Below, one piece after another: positions 1 through 8,077 of a DNA stretch of 64,000 nt. A program made the position numbers and the translations under genes. The stretch is from JAXLQL01 sp046331625 (lineage in GTDB: Bacteria > Acidobacteriota > Terriglobia > Bryobacterales > Bryobacteraceae). A model generated the notes under the pieces. It ran no database searches. It saw only the letters and a program-made list of their open reading frames with translations, and was not told the DNA's origin. Position 1 is the stretch's first letter. Each line of letters begins with the position of its first letter. The DNA is taken from the NCBI GenBank assembly GCA_046331625.1, contig JAXLQL010000001.1:186001-250000 (forward strand). Reading direction: 5' to 3'.

Positions 1-906
1 CCGGCATTCTTCTTCAGCTACACGTTCATCCCGCTCTCGGCGATCGCGTTCCCCCACATCGGAATCTTCTGCCTCACCGCCAACCGCCTCGGACAATTTC
101 GCCGCACGGTGATCCTGTACCCGCTCTGCATTCTGCTCATCTGGCTTCCCTGCGTCTTTCTCGGCGTCGCCGCCAACAGCGTTCAGGATTCGCCGCAGAT
201 CGCAGCGAAGATCGAAGCGCGAACACAACTGGCCCAGCCCGGGCTTCCCGCTTCCGAGCGGCCCCGCTTGCAAGCGCAGATGGTCGCCGATGACGTGCTC
301 TTGATTCTGCTCGAACGCTACGCTCCGCTGTGGCTGGCCGGGATTCTCGGCGCCGGGATCATGGCCGCCGTCATGGCGAGCGACTCGCAGATCCTCGCGC
401 TCTCCACCATGTTCACCGAGGATGTGTTCGCATACTACGGACACAAGGAGCGCTTCGGCGAAACCGCGCAAGTCTACACCGGCCGCGCGTTCATCATCGC
501 TCTCACCGCATGCGCCTACTTCGTGGCGCTGAACTTCCCCGCCAACATCTTCGACCTCGCCTCGCAGTACGCTTTCTCGGGCTACTCGGCCCTGTCACCG
601 CTGCTGTTCGGCGCGCTGTTCTGGCGGGGCAGCACCAAGTGGGGCGCGCTCGCGTGTACGCTCTGGACCGCGCTAGCCGTGGTCGCCGTGGGTGTGTTCC
701 AGTCAAAGGTCACCGCCCCGGGAGTTTACTGGTCCATCGGCGATATCGAGATCATCCGCCGCACGCCAACCGGAACGGCCGTGTTCGGGATGTTGCCGGT
801 GGTCGCAATGACGGTGATCTCCGGGCTGATGATGGTGGTGTTTTCGCTCGTGACGCCGAAGCCCGGCGAAGCGACGGTTCGGCGTTACTTTCCCGCGTCG
901 CGCTGA
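1..906 (+). CDS. Sodium:solute symporter (SSS family), C-terminal part
   Basis: The reading frame is open from the first base, so the gene starts outside the window; about 301 residues remain. They contain at least seven hydrophobic segments, including a helix around PLWLAGILGAGIMAAVMASD and later helices ending in GLMMVVFSLV. This is the layout of the last helices of SSS (SLC5-like) Na+/solute cotransporters of the inner membrane. The helix with MAAVMASDSQ followed by a short polar loop is typical of the family. The substrate cannot be read from this part; sugars, amino acids and organic acids are all possible. It converges on the DHFR-like gene, overlapping its 3' end by about 22 bases. Family assignment is fairly secure, substrate unknown. 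Confidence 0.8.
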   Translation, partial: PAFFFSYTFIPLSAIAFPHIGIFCLTANRLGQFRRTVILYPLCILLIWLPCVFLGVAANSVQDSPQIAAKIEARTQLAQPGLPASERPRLQAQMVADDVLLILLERYAPLWLAGILGAGIMAAVMASDSQILALSTMFTEDVFAYYGHKERFGETAQVYTGRAFIIALTACAYFVALNFPANIFDLASQYAFSGYSALSPLLFGALFWRGSTKWGALACTLWTALAVVAVGVFQSKVTAPGVYWSIGDIEIIRRTPTGTAVFGMLPVVAMTVISGLMMVVFSLVTPKPGEATVRRYFPASR

Positions 907-1416
907 TTGATCGCGTATTGCAGCGATACGATCCCGGACTTCGCGTAGACCTTGTGCCCGGTCAACGATAGCTCGATGTGACGCGGCAACCCGGGCGCCA
1001 GGGGAATTCCTCCGCCGAGCAATACGGGAACCGTGGCGACCTCCACGGTGTCCACCAAACCCTGCCCGTAAAGGCTGCGGAACAGCGAGCCGCCGCCGAA
1101 CAGCCAAATGTCCTTCCCGGGGCTCGCCTTCAGCCGGGAGAGGACGTCGCGTTCCTCCGCGGAAACGATCGTCACATCCGGGTGATCCTTTTTGGTGCAG
1201 CGTGCGCGAGAACACAAAGACCGTGCCCGGCATCGATGTGCGCCCAGCCTTCGCCATCGCCTCGAACGTCACCCTGCCGATCAAGAAAGTGTCGAACTGG
1301 CGGAACATCTCGCCAAAGTCGAAGTCGGGATCTTGCGGGATCCAGTCGTGCTCACCGTTTGGTCCTGCAATGTATCCATCAAGGCTTGCCGCCACCGAGT
1401 ACCGCACGCGCCGCAT
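885..1416 (-). pseudogene. Dihydrofolate reductase-fold protein (RibD C-terminal-like), frameshifted
   Basis: Two overlapping minus-strand frames make up one protein of about 176 residues. The first holds the N-terminus (YSVAASLDGYIAG, then FLIGRVTFEAM). The second holds the C-terminal half (WLFGGGSLFRSLY, then VPVLLGGGIPLAPG). Both are hallmarks of the RibD C-terminal/DHFR-like NADPH reductases. The frames join at a run of five T at 1189-1193; removing one base restores a continuous HQKDHPDV reading. The family reduces pterin- or pyrimidine-like substrates, but the exact one is unknown. The break in a homopolymer could be a sequencing error or a recent real mutation; the rest of the protein is undamaged, which favours a recent or artificial event. 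Confidence 0.75.
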
Positions 1417-1425
1417 ACTCGCCTC

Positions 1426-2700
1426 CTAGAGGTACCGCTTCATGAACTCGAGGAACACGTTCCAATCCGCCGGGATCATCCCATGCCCGCCCGCATGAAT
1501 CAAATACCCGAGTGTGTTCAAAATCGGCTGGTTGGGCGCAGGCATCTTGTCCGCTTCGATCCCCTGCTTGCCGAACAGCCGGTAGACCGGACCCGCAGCG
1601 TCCGCCGCCAGAAACTCACCATACGGGTCTGACCACTTGTCCGTATCCCCCGTCTGTAGAAGCAGCGGCCGTGGGGCGATCAACGCCACCAGCAGATGCG
1701 AATCCACCGGGAATTTGTCCACCGCGTTCGCCCATTTGGCGTAGTTCCCGGCAAACTGATACGCGTACCGGGTGGGCGCGGTCAGGTGCGCAATCGTCTC
1801 GCCGTAGTTGCGCCGGCTCAACGCCGCGCCACCTTCGCCCGAGCAACTGGCGATCACCATGGCGAAGCGCTGATCGTGGGCGCCAGTCCAAAGCACGGTC
1901 TTGCCCAAACGCGAGACTCCGGTGAGCGCCACGCGCTTGGCGTCGACGCCTTTGTCCGTCTCGAGATAATCGAGCGCACGGCTCAATCCCCACGCCCACG
2001 CGCCAATCGCACCCCATTCCCCCGGAGCAGGCGCCGTCTGTCCGGACTTCAAATATAGCCGCCGCACGCCGTACGGCAGGCCGCCTTCAAAGTCTGGATC
2101 GATGTCGCCGTAGTAGATCGTTGCGACACCGAATCCCGCTTCCACGAACATCGGCACGTTGAGGCTCCCGAAGCGCCGCGCCTGGCTAGCCGGCATTCGC
2201 TTCTTCTCCTTGGGATTCCACACCTCGCCCGGCTTCACGCCCGGATCGCTCACCGCGTTCGAGTTCGCGGTGAAACTCACGTTGAGCAACACCGGTACGG
2301 GCTTGTCCGCCTTGGCGGGCAAGTACAACAACAAGTCGGCGTGAGGCGCGTCAGGCGCACTCGAAAAGCGGATCGCTATCTGGCGGCGAATCGCCTTGCC
2401 GTCGAATGCCGGCGTGCCTTTGTCGAAGACGTCAAAGGCGAGGTCCTTCGGCCGGCCGGGAGAGCGGCCGAATTGATTCTCCTCGAACAGCCGCACCAGT
2501 TCCGGGCGCCGCTTCGACATCCAAGTCTTGGCGTCGCGCACCGGTTTGCCATTGGCCAGCTTCAGCGGATCGGGTAGAGTATACGATCCGGCCCGTGCCT
2601 CGGTGTAGTTGGCTGCAATGCCAGCCACCGTGTTCGATGGCGAGTCGGCGATTTGACCAAACACAAGCCCACATGTCACGAGCAAAGTTCTGGCGACCAT
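1426..2700 (-). CDS. Glucuronoyl esterase-like protein (CE15), exported
   Basis: A 424-residue alpha/beta hydrolase with a short N-terminal signal-like segment (residues 1-16). The nucleophile motif GVSRLGK (261-267, Ser263) matches the G-x-S-R-x-G signature of carbohydrate esterase family 15. It is followed by CSGEGGAALSRR (286-297) and a C-terminal GGHGM with the likely catalytic His406. APRPLLLQTGDTDKWSDP (342-359) is also typical. Known CE15 enzymes cleave the ester between lignin alcohols and 4-O-methyl-glucuronic acid on xylan, so a role in plant cell-wall breakdown outside the cytoplasm is likely. It sits just upstream (in transcription) of the DHFR-like gene and downstream of an exported sugar isomerase, all on the minus strand. 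Substrate specificity is inferred only from the family. Confidence 0.85.
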   Translation of the reverse strand: MVARTLLVTCGLVFGQIADSPSNTVAGIAANYTEARAGSYTLPDPLKLANGKPVRDAKTWMSKRRPELVRLFEENQFGRSPGRPKDLAFDVFDKGTPAFDGKAIRRQIAIRFSSAPDAPHADLLLYLPAKADKPVPVLLNVSFTANSNAVSDPGVKPGEVWNPKEKKRMPASQARRFGSLNVPMFVEAGFGVATIYYGDIDPDFEGGLPYGVRRLYLKSGQTAPAPGEWGAIGAWAWGLSRALDYLETDKGVDAKRVALTGVSRLGKTVLWTGAHDQRFAMVIASCSGEGGAALSRRNYGETIAHLTAPTRYAYQFAGNYAKWANAVDKFPVDSHLLVALIAPRPLLLQTGDTDKWSDPYGEFLAADAAGPVYRLFGKQGIEADKMPAPNQPILNTLGYLIHAGGHGMIPADWNVFLEFMKRYL

Positions 2701-2736
2701 GGGTTCAGGATAGTCCTTTGAAACGCCAACCGGGAC

Positions 2737-3681
2737 TCAGGCGAGCCCAGCCGGGCGCAGATACCCGCGCAGCGCGGCGAGATCGGCCTTGCACAACCGC
2801 ACGAACTCTTCCTTCGAGATCGACATGGAAGGCTTGCCCGCATGAGCGTCGCCCACTTCCTCGTATTCCATGTGCAACTGGATCGGGCCCTGGAATCCGG
2901 CGTCTTTGAGCATGGCCGCGAACTGCGGGAAGTTGACCATCCCCTCGCCGAGCGCGCACCAGCGCGCGTCCCACTTGCCGCGCTTCTTCTCCCAGCGAAA
3001 ATCCTTGAACGCCACGCCGCGGATCATGGAGCCGGTCAGGCGCGTGGAATTGATCCAGCCGCCGAGCCCCCCTTCCACCGTCGCGTGCCCCACGTCGAGA
3101 TTGAGACTTACGGCGTTGTTGTCGAGGTCGCGCAGCACTTCCCAGATATCCCAGATCGATGCGCCGAACTGACCCGCTCCCGAGTGCGTGTGATACATGG
3201 CGCACATGCCGAACTGCTTGTTGAGAGCCGCCAGGTCCTTCGACATCGCCTTGAACTCGGCGATCTGCCGCACCACCGGTTTCTTCGCGTCATAGCGGAA
3301 TCCACCCCAGCGGTAGCGCTTGATGCCGAGCGCGGACGAGGTCTCGAGGATCGCCGCCGCGTGTGGCGACCGGACATCGACGATCCCGGCTGTGATCATC
3401 GGCAGAGACAGGCCGGCGGCGCGAATCGCCTCGGCAGCCTTGGGCAGATCATCGGCAACGCGCTCCGGCAACACATGGCCAGCGGCGCGCACGGTGAGAT
3501 CCAGTCCGTCATAGCCGATCTCTTTGGCCAACTTCGCCGCTTCGGGGATGGGCAGCCATTGGAAGTGCTTCGAGAATCCGCAGATCGGTGTGGATTGCCG
3601 CGGCTCATTCACGGGAGCGGCGGCTACGGCCGCGGCAGCACCTGTTGCGATCAGAGCGCGGCGTGAGATCGGAGTGGACAT
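2737..3681 (-). CDS. Exported sugar phosphate isomerase/epimerase-like TIM barrel protein
   Basis: 314 residues. The N-terminus has a twin-arginine signal (SRRALIATGAAAAVAAAP, residues 6-23), followed by an AP-endonuclease-2/xylose-isomerase-like TIM barrel. Barrel marks are IGYDGLDLTVRAAGHV near 55-70, MYHTHSGAGQFG in the middle, LNLDVGHATVEGG near 195-207 and PIQLHMEYEEVGD near the C-terminus, where acidic and histidine residues would bind a divalent metal. The family isomerises or epimerises sugars; here the substrate is unknown. It is one of three Tat-signal TIM barrel proteins in this window (also 18595-19464 and 55388-56248), so export looks systematic rather than accidental. It is transcribed toward the CE15 esterase with a 36-base gap. 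Confidence 0.8.
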   Translation of the reverse strand: MSTPISRRALIATGAAAAVAAAPVNEPRQSTPICGFSKHFQWLPIPEAAKLAKEIGYDGLDLTVRAAGHVLPERVADDLPKAAEAIRAAGLSLPMITAGIVDVRSPHAAAILETSSALGIKRYRWGGFRYDAKKPVVRQIAEFKAMSKDLAALNKQFGMCAMYHTHSGAGQFGASIWDIWEVLRDLDNNAVSLNLDVGHATVEGGLGGWINSTRLTGSMIRGVAFKDFRWEKKRGKWDARWCALGEGMVNFPQFAAMLKDAGFQGPIQLHMEYEEVGDAHAGKPSMSISKEEFVRLCKADLAALRGYLRPAGLA

Positions 3682-3739
3682 ACGAAAATTAGACCACTGC
3701 CCGAGCCTCGCGCGCCAGTCGATACTTCAGCTCCGCGGC

Positions 3740-5116
3740 TTACCCTTCGTCTTCGTGGCTCACGAAGCAGCTCTCGAACGCATGGTCGAGCACCACGTCG
3801 GTCAGCTTGAACGGCAGGTTCTCGAACCGCAGCGTATCGATCGCGTGGGAAATGATGTCGCGTGGATGGCAACGCCGGCGCGGTTTCCCCGTGTCGCGAT
3901 AGTGCGTCTTCAGGAAGCGCTCGAAGACCGACCGCTCGTACGGCAATTCCTTCTGCCGGCAAAAGCCGTCGAAGATCTGGTAGAACTCGTTCTCGTCGGG
4001 ATTCCGCATCAGCATCTTGTACTGAATGCGCCGCAGAAAGGCCTCGTCGCCCAACTGCTCCGGCTTCAGGTTGCTCGAGAACACCAGGAAGCACTCGAAC
4101 GGCACCTGCATTTTCGTTCCGTTGCGGAACGTCAAATAGTCGAGCCGGCGCTCCATCGGAACGATCCAGCGGTTGAGCACCTCGGCTGGCGAAGCCTTCT
4201 GCCGGCCGAAGTCATCGAGCAGGTAGATGCCGTTGTTGGCCTTGAGCTGCATCGGCGCGTCATAGAACTTCGACACTTCGTTGTAGCTGAGGTCCAGCAT
4301 GTCGAGCGTCAACTCGCCGCCAGTCACGATTGAAGGCCGCTTCACCTTCACCCACCGTTGGTCATACGGCGGGTCGGCGGCGAACGCCATCACCGAATCT
4401 TTCTCTGGCGTCTCCACCGGCTTGTGATAGAGCGGATCGAAAACCTGAATGATCTGGCCCTGCGCCTCGATCGCGTAGGGAATGAAGATCGGCGTCGGGT
4501 CAATGTCGAAAAGCGCTTCCACAAGATAGGTCTTACCGTTGCCCGCAGCCCCGTACAGCAGGAACGACTTGCCCGAACACACCGCTGGCCCGATTTGCGA
4601 GATCAACTGTGGCGTCACCACCATGTGCTTGAAGGCTTCCCGCACCATCTCCGGCTTCAGCCAGTCATCGGACCGCTTCTGCGCCATCACCGTCCTGACG
4701 TACTGCGCCAGCGGCACCGGAACCTGCCCGGCGTACTGGCTGGCCTCGAGGTACTCGCGAGCCAACGTGCGCCCCGCATCCGTCAACGCGTAGACCGCCG
4801 TCAAGTTGCCGAGCCCGAGCGACTTCTTCACCGTCACCAGGTGTTGCCGCTTGAGGAATTCCACCATCTCCTCGATCACGCTGAACTTGAGGCCCAAGGC
4901 CCGCGCCAAGTCACGGCCCAGCGTTTCGCTGCGATAGTAGAGCACCTTCAGGATCATCTGCTCGATCAACGAGTCCGCGATGCCGGTCTCCTGAATGGTC
5001 TCGGGAATGGCCGGCTTGACGTCCACCTCCGCCACGGGTGCGCTGGGCGCGGCGGCAGGGAGTAGCGGCGTGGAAGCCGCCTTGGCGGCAGATGGGGCGA
5101 TGACGATTCTGCTCAT
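3740..5116 (-). CDS. AAA+ ATPase with N-terminal winged-helix domain
   Basis: 458 residues. After a low-complexity Ala/Pro start, residues 45-125 look like a winged helix (GRDLARALGLKFSVIEEM, VYALTDAGRTLAREYL). The ATPase core has Walker A GAAGNGKT (189-196), Walker B IYLLDD (297-302), a sensor-1 type FLVFSSN (343-349) and a likely arginine finger in FLRRIQ (360-365). The combination resembles MoxR/GvpN-like remodelling ATPases. No substrate partner such as a VWA or DUF58 protein lies beside it. The start is supported by TAGGAGAG about 8 bases upstream. It is divergent from a 102-residue gene at 5238, and the 121-base gap carries a palindrome, so the two may share control. Function unknown beyond ATP-driven remodelling. 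Confidence 0.8.
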   Translation of the reverse strand: MSRIVIAPSAAKAASTPLLPAAAPSAPVAEVDVKPAIPETIQETGIADSLIEQMILKVLYYRSETLGRDLARALGLKFSVIEEMVEFLKRQHLVTVKKSLGLGNLTAVYALTDAGRTLAREYLEASQYAGQVPVPLAQYVRTVMAQKRSDDWLKPEMVREAFKHMVVTPQLISQIGPAVCSGKSFLLYGAAGNGKTYLVEALFDIDPTPIFIPYAIEAQGQIIQVFDPLYHKPVETPEKDSVMAFAADPPYDQRWVKVKRPSIVTGGELTLDMLDLSYNEVSKFYDAPMQLKANNGIYLLDDFGRQKASPAEVLNRWIVPMERRLDYLTFRNGTKMQVPFECFLVFSSNLKPEQLGDEAFLRRIQYKMLMRNPDENEFYQIFDGFCRQKELPYERSVFERFLKTHYRDTGKPRRRCHPRDIISHAIDTLRFENLPFKLTDVVLDHAFESCFVSHEDEG

Positions 5117-5183
5117 CTCGGTTCTCTCCTACCCATCGGCAGAAGCACGCCTAAATTTAGCCCAGTCACACCAGGGGCGGTAC

Positions 5184-5220
5184 TTGATCGGCGGCAGAGC
5201 GCCGATTTATACTTGCAAGT
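5184..5220 (+). promoter_or_regulatory. Sigma-70-type promoter with palindromic operator for the 102-residue gene
   Basis: TTGATC at 5184-5189 and TATACT at 5208-5213 are separated by 18 bases, a good -35/-10 pair reading toward the gene at 5238. The spacer is almost filled by an inverted repeat, ATCGGCG at 5187-5193 and CGCCGAT at 5200-5206 with a 6-base centre. A second perfect palindrome, ACTTGCAAGT, lies at 5211-5220 over the expected start of transcription. A protein bound to either would block polymerase. The arrangement is seen directly; repression is inference. Confidence 0.55.
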
Positions 5221-5237
5221 TCGTGGTGGTTCTCGCG

Positions 5238-5546
5238 ATGTCGAACCTACCGATCCCGGTTCCCGCACCGTCCGCGATTGTAAACTTCAAGGACGAATTT
5301 GACCCTGCGGCGCCCATGAAAGAGGCGGCCATGTTCTATGGCCTGTTCCTTCGGGGCCATCCGGTGGAAAGTCTCCGGCGCGACATCGACGTCCCTAAGT
5401 CATTGCTCGAGAAATGGTTACGCCCGCGCCGCTACGAACCGAACTTCCGCCAGACGCTGCGCCGCGTCTACACCTACCGCAAGCAAGTGTTGGCCATCTT
5501 TGACGAGCTCGTACTCAACGAACGTAACCGCGCCCGCCTCCAATAG
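5238..5546 (+). CDS. Small basic protein of unknown function
   Basis: 102 residues starting at MSNLPIPVPA; the longer upstream frame is only an antisense shadow of the ATPase gene. The C-terminal two thirds are rich in Arg/Lys and predicted helices: LRRDIDVPKSLLEKWLRP, then RQTLRRVYTYRKQVLAIFDE. The spacing of the first part recalls a helix-turn-helix, so a DNA-binding or adaptor role is possible. I do not recognise a named family. It is divergent from the winged-helix AAA+ ATPase and converges with the TPR gene, its stop lying 3 bases from that gene's end. The promoter with an embedded palindrome upstream suggests tight, perhaps self-regulated, expression. An alternative start is the internal Met at 5316. 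Confidence 0.65.
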   Translation: MSNLPIPVPAPSAIVNFKDEFDPAAPMKEAAMFYGLFLRGHPVESLRRDIDVPKSLLEKWLRPRRYEPNFRQTLRRVYTYRKQVLAIFDELVLNERNRARLQ

Positions 5547-5549
5547 CCC

Positions 5550-7148
5550 CTACTCCCCAGACATGAAGTAGCCGCGAGCCAGCTCCGGCTTCACGGCCAG
5601 CGCCCGCTCCACGTAGCCGCGCGATTCTTCTTCCTTGCCGGAAGCCTTGAGGATCGCTCCGAGGTTCAGCAGAGCCTCGGCGAAGTTCGGGTCGAGTTCC
5701 AGCACCCGCCGGTATGACGCCACAGACTCCTCCAGCTTGCCCGCCTGCTGCGCCAAGGCCGCCAGATTGTACAGCACCTCCGCCCTGCCCTCGCCTGCCT
5801 CCACCAGCTTCGAATGGAGCCGGTATGCACTGTCCCAATCTCGCTTGCTCAAAGTCACGGCCGCCAGCCCCCGGATCGCCTCGATCGACCCCGGATTGTT
5901 CTCGAGTACCCGGTTCAATTCGGCTTCGGCGTCGTCCACGGCCCCGAGCTTCCACAGCGCATAGCCGAGCCGAATCGAGGCTTCCGGCCAGGGACTGCGC
6001 TTGTCCAGGCAGGCCCGGAACGATTTTGCAGCGCCGTGATAGTCACTGCGCGCCAGCCGGACGCAACCGGCCCGGAACTGCGCCGCCGGTGCATTGTTCC
6101 CGGCCTTTTCTCCGAACGCCGAATACAGTGATTCGGCCTCTTGCAAATGCCCCGCCTGCTCCGTCAGGATCGCGACGTGAAAGCCGACTTCCTCGCGATT
6201 CGGGTCAAGCCGCAGCACGGCCACGAAGGAATCGATCGCCTTCTTCGTCTCGCCCAACTGCTCATACAACAGTCCGAGGTTGATCAGCGGACCAATGGCA
6301 TCGGGCTGGATTTTCTTACACCGCTCGTAGGCGGCAACGGCATCCTCGGGCTTTTCTCCGCTCTGCAGCGCGACGCCCAAGTTAAACCAATACTCGAAGT
6401 TCCGCGGCCGCAGGTCAGCCAGGCGCCGATAGTAGTCGGCTGCAGCGCGGAAGTCCTGTTCGGCGAACGAGCTAGTGCCCAAGGCTTCGAGCGCTGTTTC
6501 AGAATTCGGCTTGATCTCGAGCAGCCGCCGCGCAAAAGAGCGAACCTGCGGCCAATCCATCTTCTGGATCCCGACGGCAATCATGTTGGTGATCGCGCCT
6601 TCCGAATCCCGGGCCTTTTCGAGGATCGCCGAGTAGCGCTCGGCAGCCGCGTCGAGCATCCCGAGCATGTGCAGTGACACGGCCTTCCCGAAGCTGGCCT
6701 GCTCGTTCTCGGGCCACTTCTTCAGGCAGGAGTCGAACTCGTCCATCGCCTGCTGCGGCATGTCCTGATGCAGCAGACAGGTGCCAGCCGAGATGCGCGC
6801 TTCCGGGCGGTCCGGATCCATCGCGCTCGCGCGCCGGAAGAACTCCACCGCTTCGCGCCACAGGCCTTGGTTCTGCAGGCACAATCCGAGGTGATAGGTA
6901 CCGGCCCACTTGTCCGGAGCCAACTGCTGGAACTGCGAAAGCGTCCGCGCAGCATCGGCGAAATTGCCAGACTCCATTTGCAATTGCCCGCGAGCCGCCA
7001 GCAATTCGGCCATATCGGCCTCCGATGGCTGCGCGCCATCGATCGCGCTCAATGCTTCCGCACCATGGCCCTGGAGATGGAGCGCGACGGCTCGGGCCAA
7101 TTGCCGGACGAATTGATCTTGTCCTGCCGATGGATCTAGTTCGTTCAC
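5550..7148 (-). CDS. Tetratricopeptide repeat (TPR) protein, downstream cassette copy
   Basis: 532 residues made almost wholly of 34-residue TPR units, recognisable by repeated patterns such as FYRRASAMDPDRPEARI, YYRRLADLRPRNFEYWFNLG and SYRRVLELDPNFAEALLNLG. No signal peptide or membrane segment is visible, so it is probably a cytoplasmic scaffold for protein-protein contacts. I set the start at GTG 7148 (VNELDPSAGQ), preceded by AGAGGA about 10 bases upstream, because the longer frame only reads through the neighbouring gene. It is a paralogue of the TPR gene at 8078-9691: both end with similar final repeats (ALAVKPELARGYFMSGE here, ALAAKPELAAGYFDSNF there). Each follows a gene with the same N-terminal zinc-finger motif. 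Partner unknown. Confidence 0.8.
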   Translation of the reverse strand: MNELDPSAGQDQFVRQLARAVALHLQGHGAEALSAIDGAQPSEADMAELLAARGQLQMESGNFADAARTLSQFQQLAPDKWAGTYHLGLCLQNQGLWREAVEFFRRASAMDPDRPEARISAGTCLLHQDMPQQAMDEFDSCLKKWPENEQASFGKAVSLHMLGMLDAAAERYSAILEKARDSEGAITNMIAVGIQKMDWPQVRSFARRLLEIKPNSETALEALGTSSFAEQDFRAAADYYRRLADLRPRNFEYWFNLGVALQSGEKPEDAVAAYERCKKIQPDAIGPLINLGLLYEQLGETKKAIDSFVAVLRLDPNREEVGFHVAILTEQAGHLQEAESLYSAFGEKAGNNAPAAQFRAGCVRLARSDYHGAAKSFRACLDKRSPWPEASIRLGYALWKLGAVDDAEAELNRVLENNPGSIEAIRGLAAVTLSKRDWDSAYRLHSKLVEAGEGRAEVLYNLAALAQQAGKLEESVASYRRVLELDPNFAEALLNLGAILKASGKEEESRGYVERALAVKPELARGYFMSGE

Positions 7149-7174
7149 TGCTCGTGGTCCTCTTCGATTCCTTG

Positions 7175-7777
7175 CTAACTCAGTCCGTCCTCGGTCAGCA
7201 CCAACTCCAGCCCTTTGAGGATCGACACCGGGGTCACCGTCCCGGCGCTGACCGCCCAAGCCGGCTTCGGCGGACACACCCGAAGGCGCTGCTGGCGCGC
7301 CCGTCTTCCAAACTCGCGCCGCAAGGGATACTGCGGCGGCCGAAACGTTTCCGCTGGCACTCCGGTCCGCGAAGCAGGCGGCGGAGGGAGCGAGGACGCG
7401 CTCGCCCGGTAGACGTCTGCCCAGTCGGCCATGGGCGGGGCCGGCCGCATCTGGCGGGTCTCGGCTGGCTTGGCCAACGCGGGCCGCTTCGGAGCCGTGA
7501 TCCGAACCCAGGCTTTCGCCGACAAGGGCGATCTCACGGCTGACTCGGCGGGCGGATCCCACCTCGGCTCGATCGGAAGTTCCATGGCCGGCGCCTCTTT
7601 CGGCGCCTCCACCGGAACATAGCCGCCCGGCCGGGTCTTCGAATGGTTCAGCCGTTCGAGAAAGCTCCGCTCCATCCGCTGGCGGTATTCTGACTGGTGC
7701 TCATCCGTGCAAAACCGGTTGCCCGCGAGCGACCTCGACAGCGGCATCTTGTCGTTGCAGTAAAGACAGCGCTCCAA
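7175..7777 (-). CDS. Small zinc-finger protein, short cassette copy
   Basis: 200 residues. The first 30 hold a Cys/His cluster, CLYCNDKMPLSRS followed by FCTDEHQSEY, i.e. C-x2-C ... C-x3-H, which should bind one zinc ion. The rest is proline/alanine-rich and probably disordered, with no membrane segment. The same N-terminal module opens the 945-residue protein at 9694-12531 (CLLCGKKIPLLRK ... FCSEAHRDEY), so the two are paralogues and this one may be a shortened form. It lies 26 bases upstream of the TPR gene ending at 5550 and is probably cotranscribed with it. The motif recalls FCS/MYM-type fingers, but I cannot name the family. Confidence 0.7.
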   Translation of the reverse strand: MERCLYCNDKMPLSRSLAGNRFCTDEHQSEYRQRMERSFLERLNHSKTRPGGYVPVEAPKEAPAMELPIEPRWDPPAESAVRSPLSAKAWVRITAPKRPALAKPAETRQMRPAPPMADWADVYRASASSLPPPPASRTGVPAETFRPPQYPLRREFGRRARQQRLRVCPPKPAWAVSAGTVTPVSILKGLELVLTEDGLS

Positions 7778-8077
7778 GCACGCACTCCAGCCGGCACTCT
7801 TCGCTTCGTCATCAGATCCTATTGCCGGTACTTAGTCTATCGTCGGTTCTGGATCTAAGGTTTAGCCCCCGGCCGGGGGTAAGGGCATGGGTGATAGCGC
7901 CACAAAAAAGAAAAATCCCCGGCCCGCCTCGGGAGCGGACCGGGGTTGGAGCAGAGTAGCCCGGGCGAAACCCGGCACTCACGCGCGCACAGGTAACCGT
8001 TGTGCGCGAGTCTCGTTAGGAGCGCGCAGGCCGCGCGGGCGCTAGTAGGCGCCGGAGCACGTCCGTGCGCGTCTTCA
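7778..8077. other. Intergenic gap between the two zinc-finger/TPR cassettes
   Basis: This 300-base stretch separates the two cassettes. It holds a strong terminator (7903-7945, described separately) and several short GC-rich inverted repeats, for example around GCCCGGGCGAAACCCGGC near 7958 and GCGCGCAGGCCGCGCGGGCGC near 8021. The part at 7778-7902 is the likely promoter region for the downstream cassette, but I see no convincing -35/-10 pair. No gene is evident. Confidence 0.5.
7903..7945 (-). terminator. Rho-independent terminator after the upstream TPR gene
   Basis: Read on the minus strand, CCCCGGTCCGC pairs with GCGGGCCGGGG around a 7-base loop with one mismatch. The stem is followed at once by ATTTTTCTTTTTT. 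It lies about 130 bases past the stop of the TPR gene at 8078, and would separate the two cassettes into independent transcripts. Confidence 0.8.

Noticed and set aside
4995..5237. An extended reading frame upstream of the 102-residue gene
   Set aside because: It is antisense to the AAA+ ATPase start and has low-complexity Ala/Gly content; the promoter at 5184-5213 and ATG 5238 fit better.
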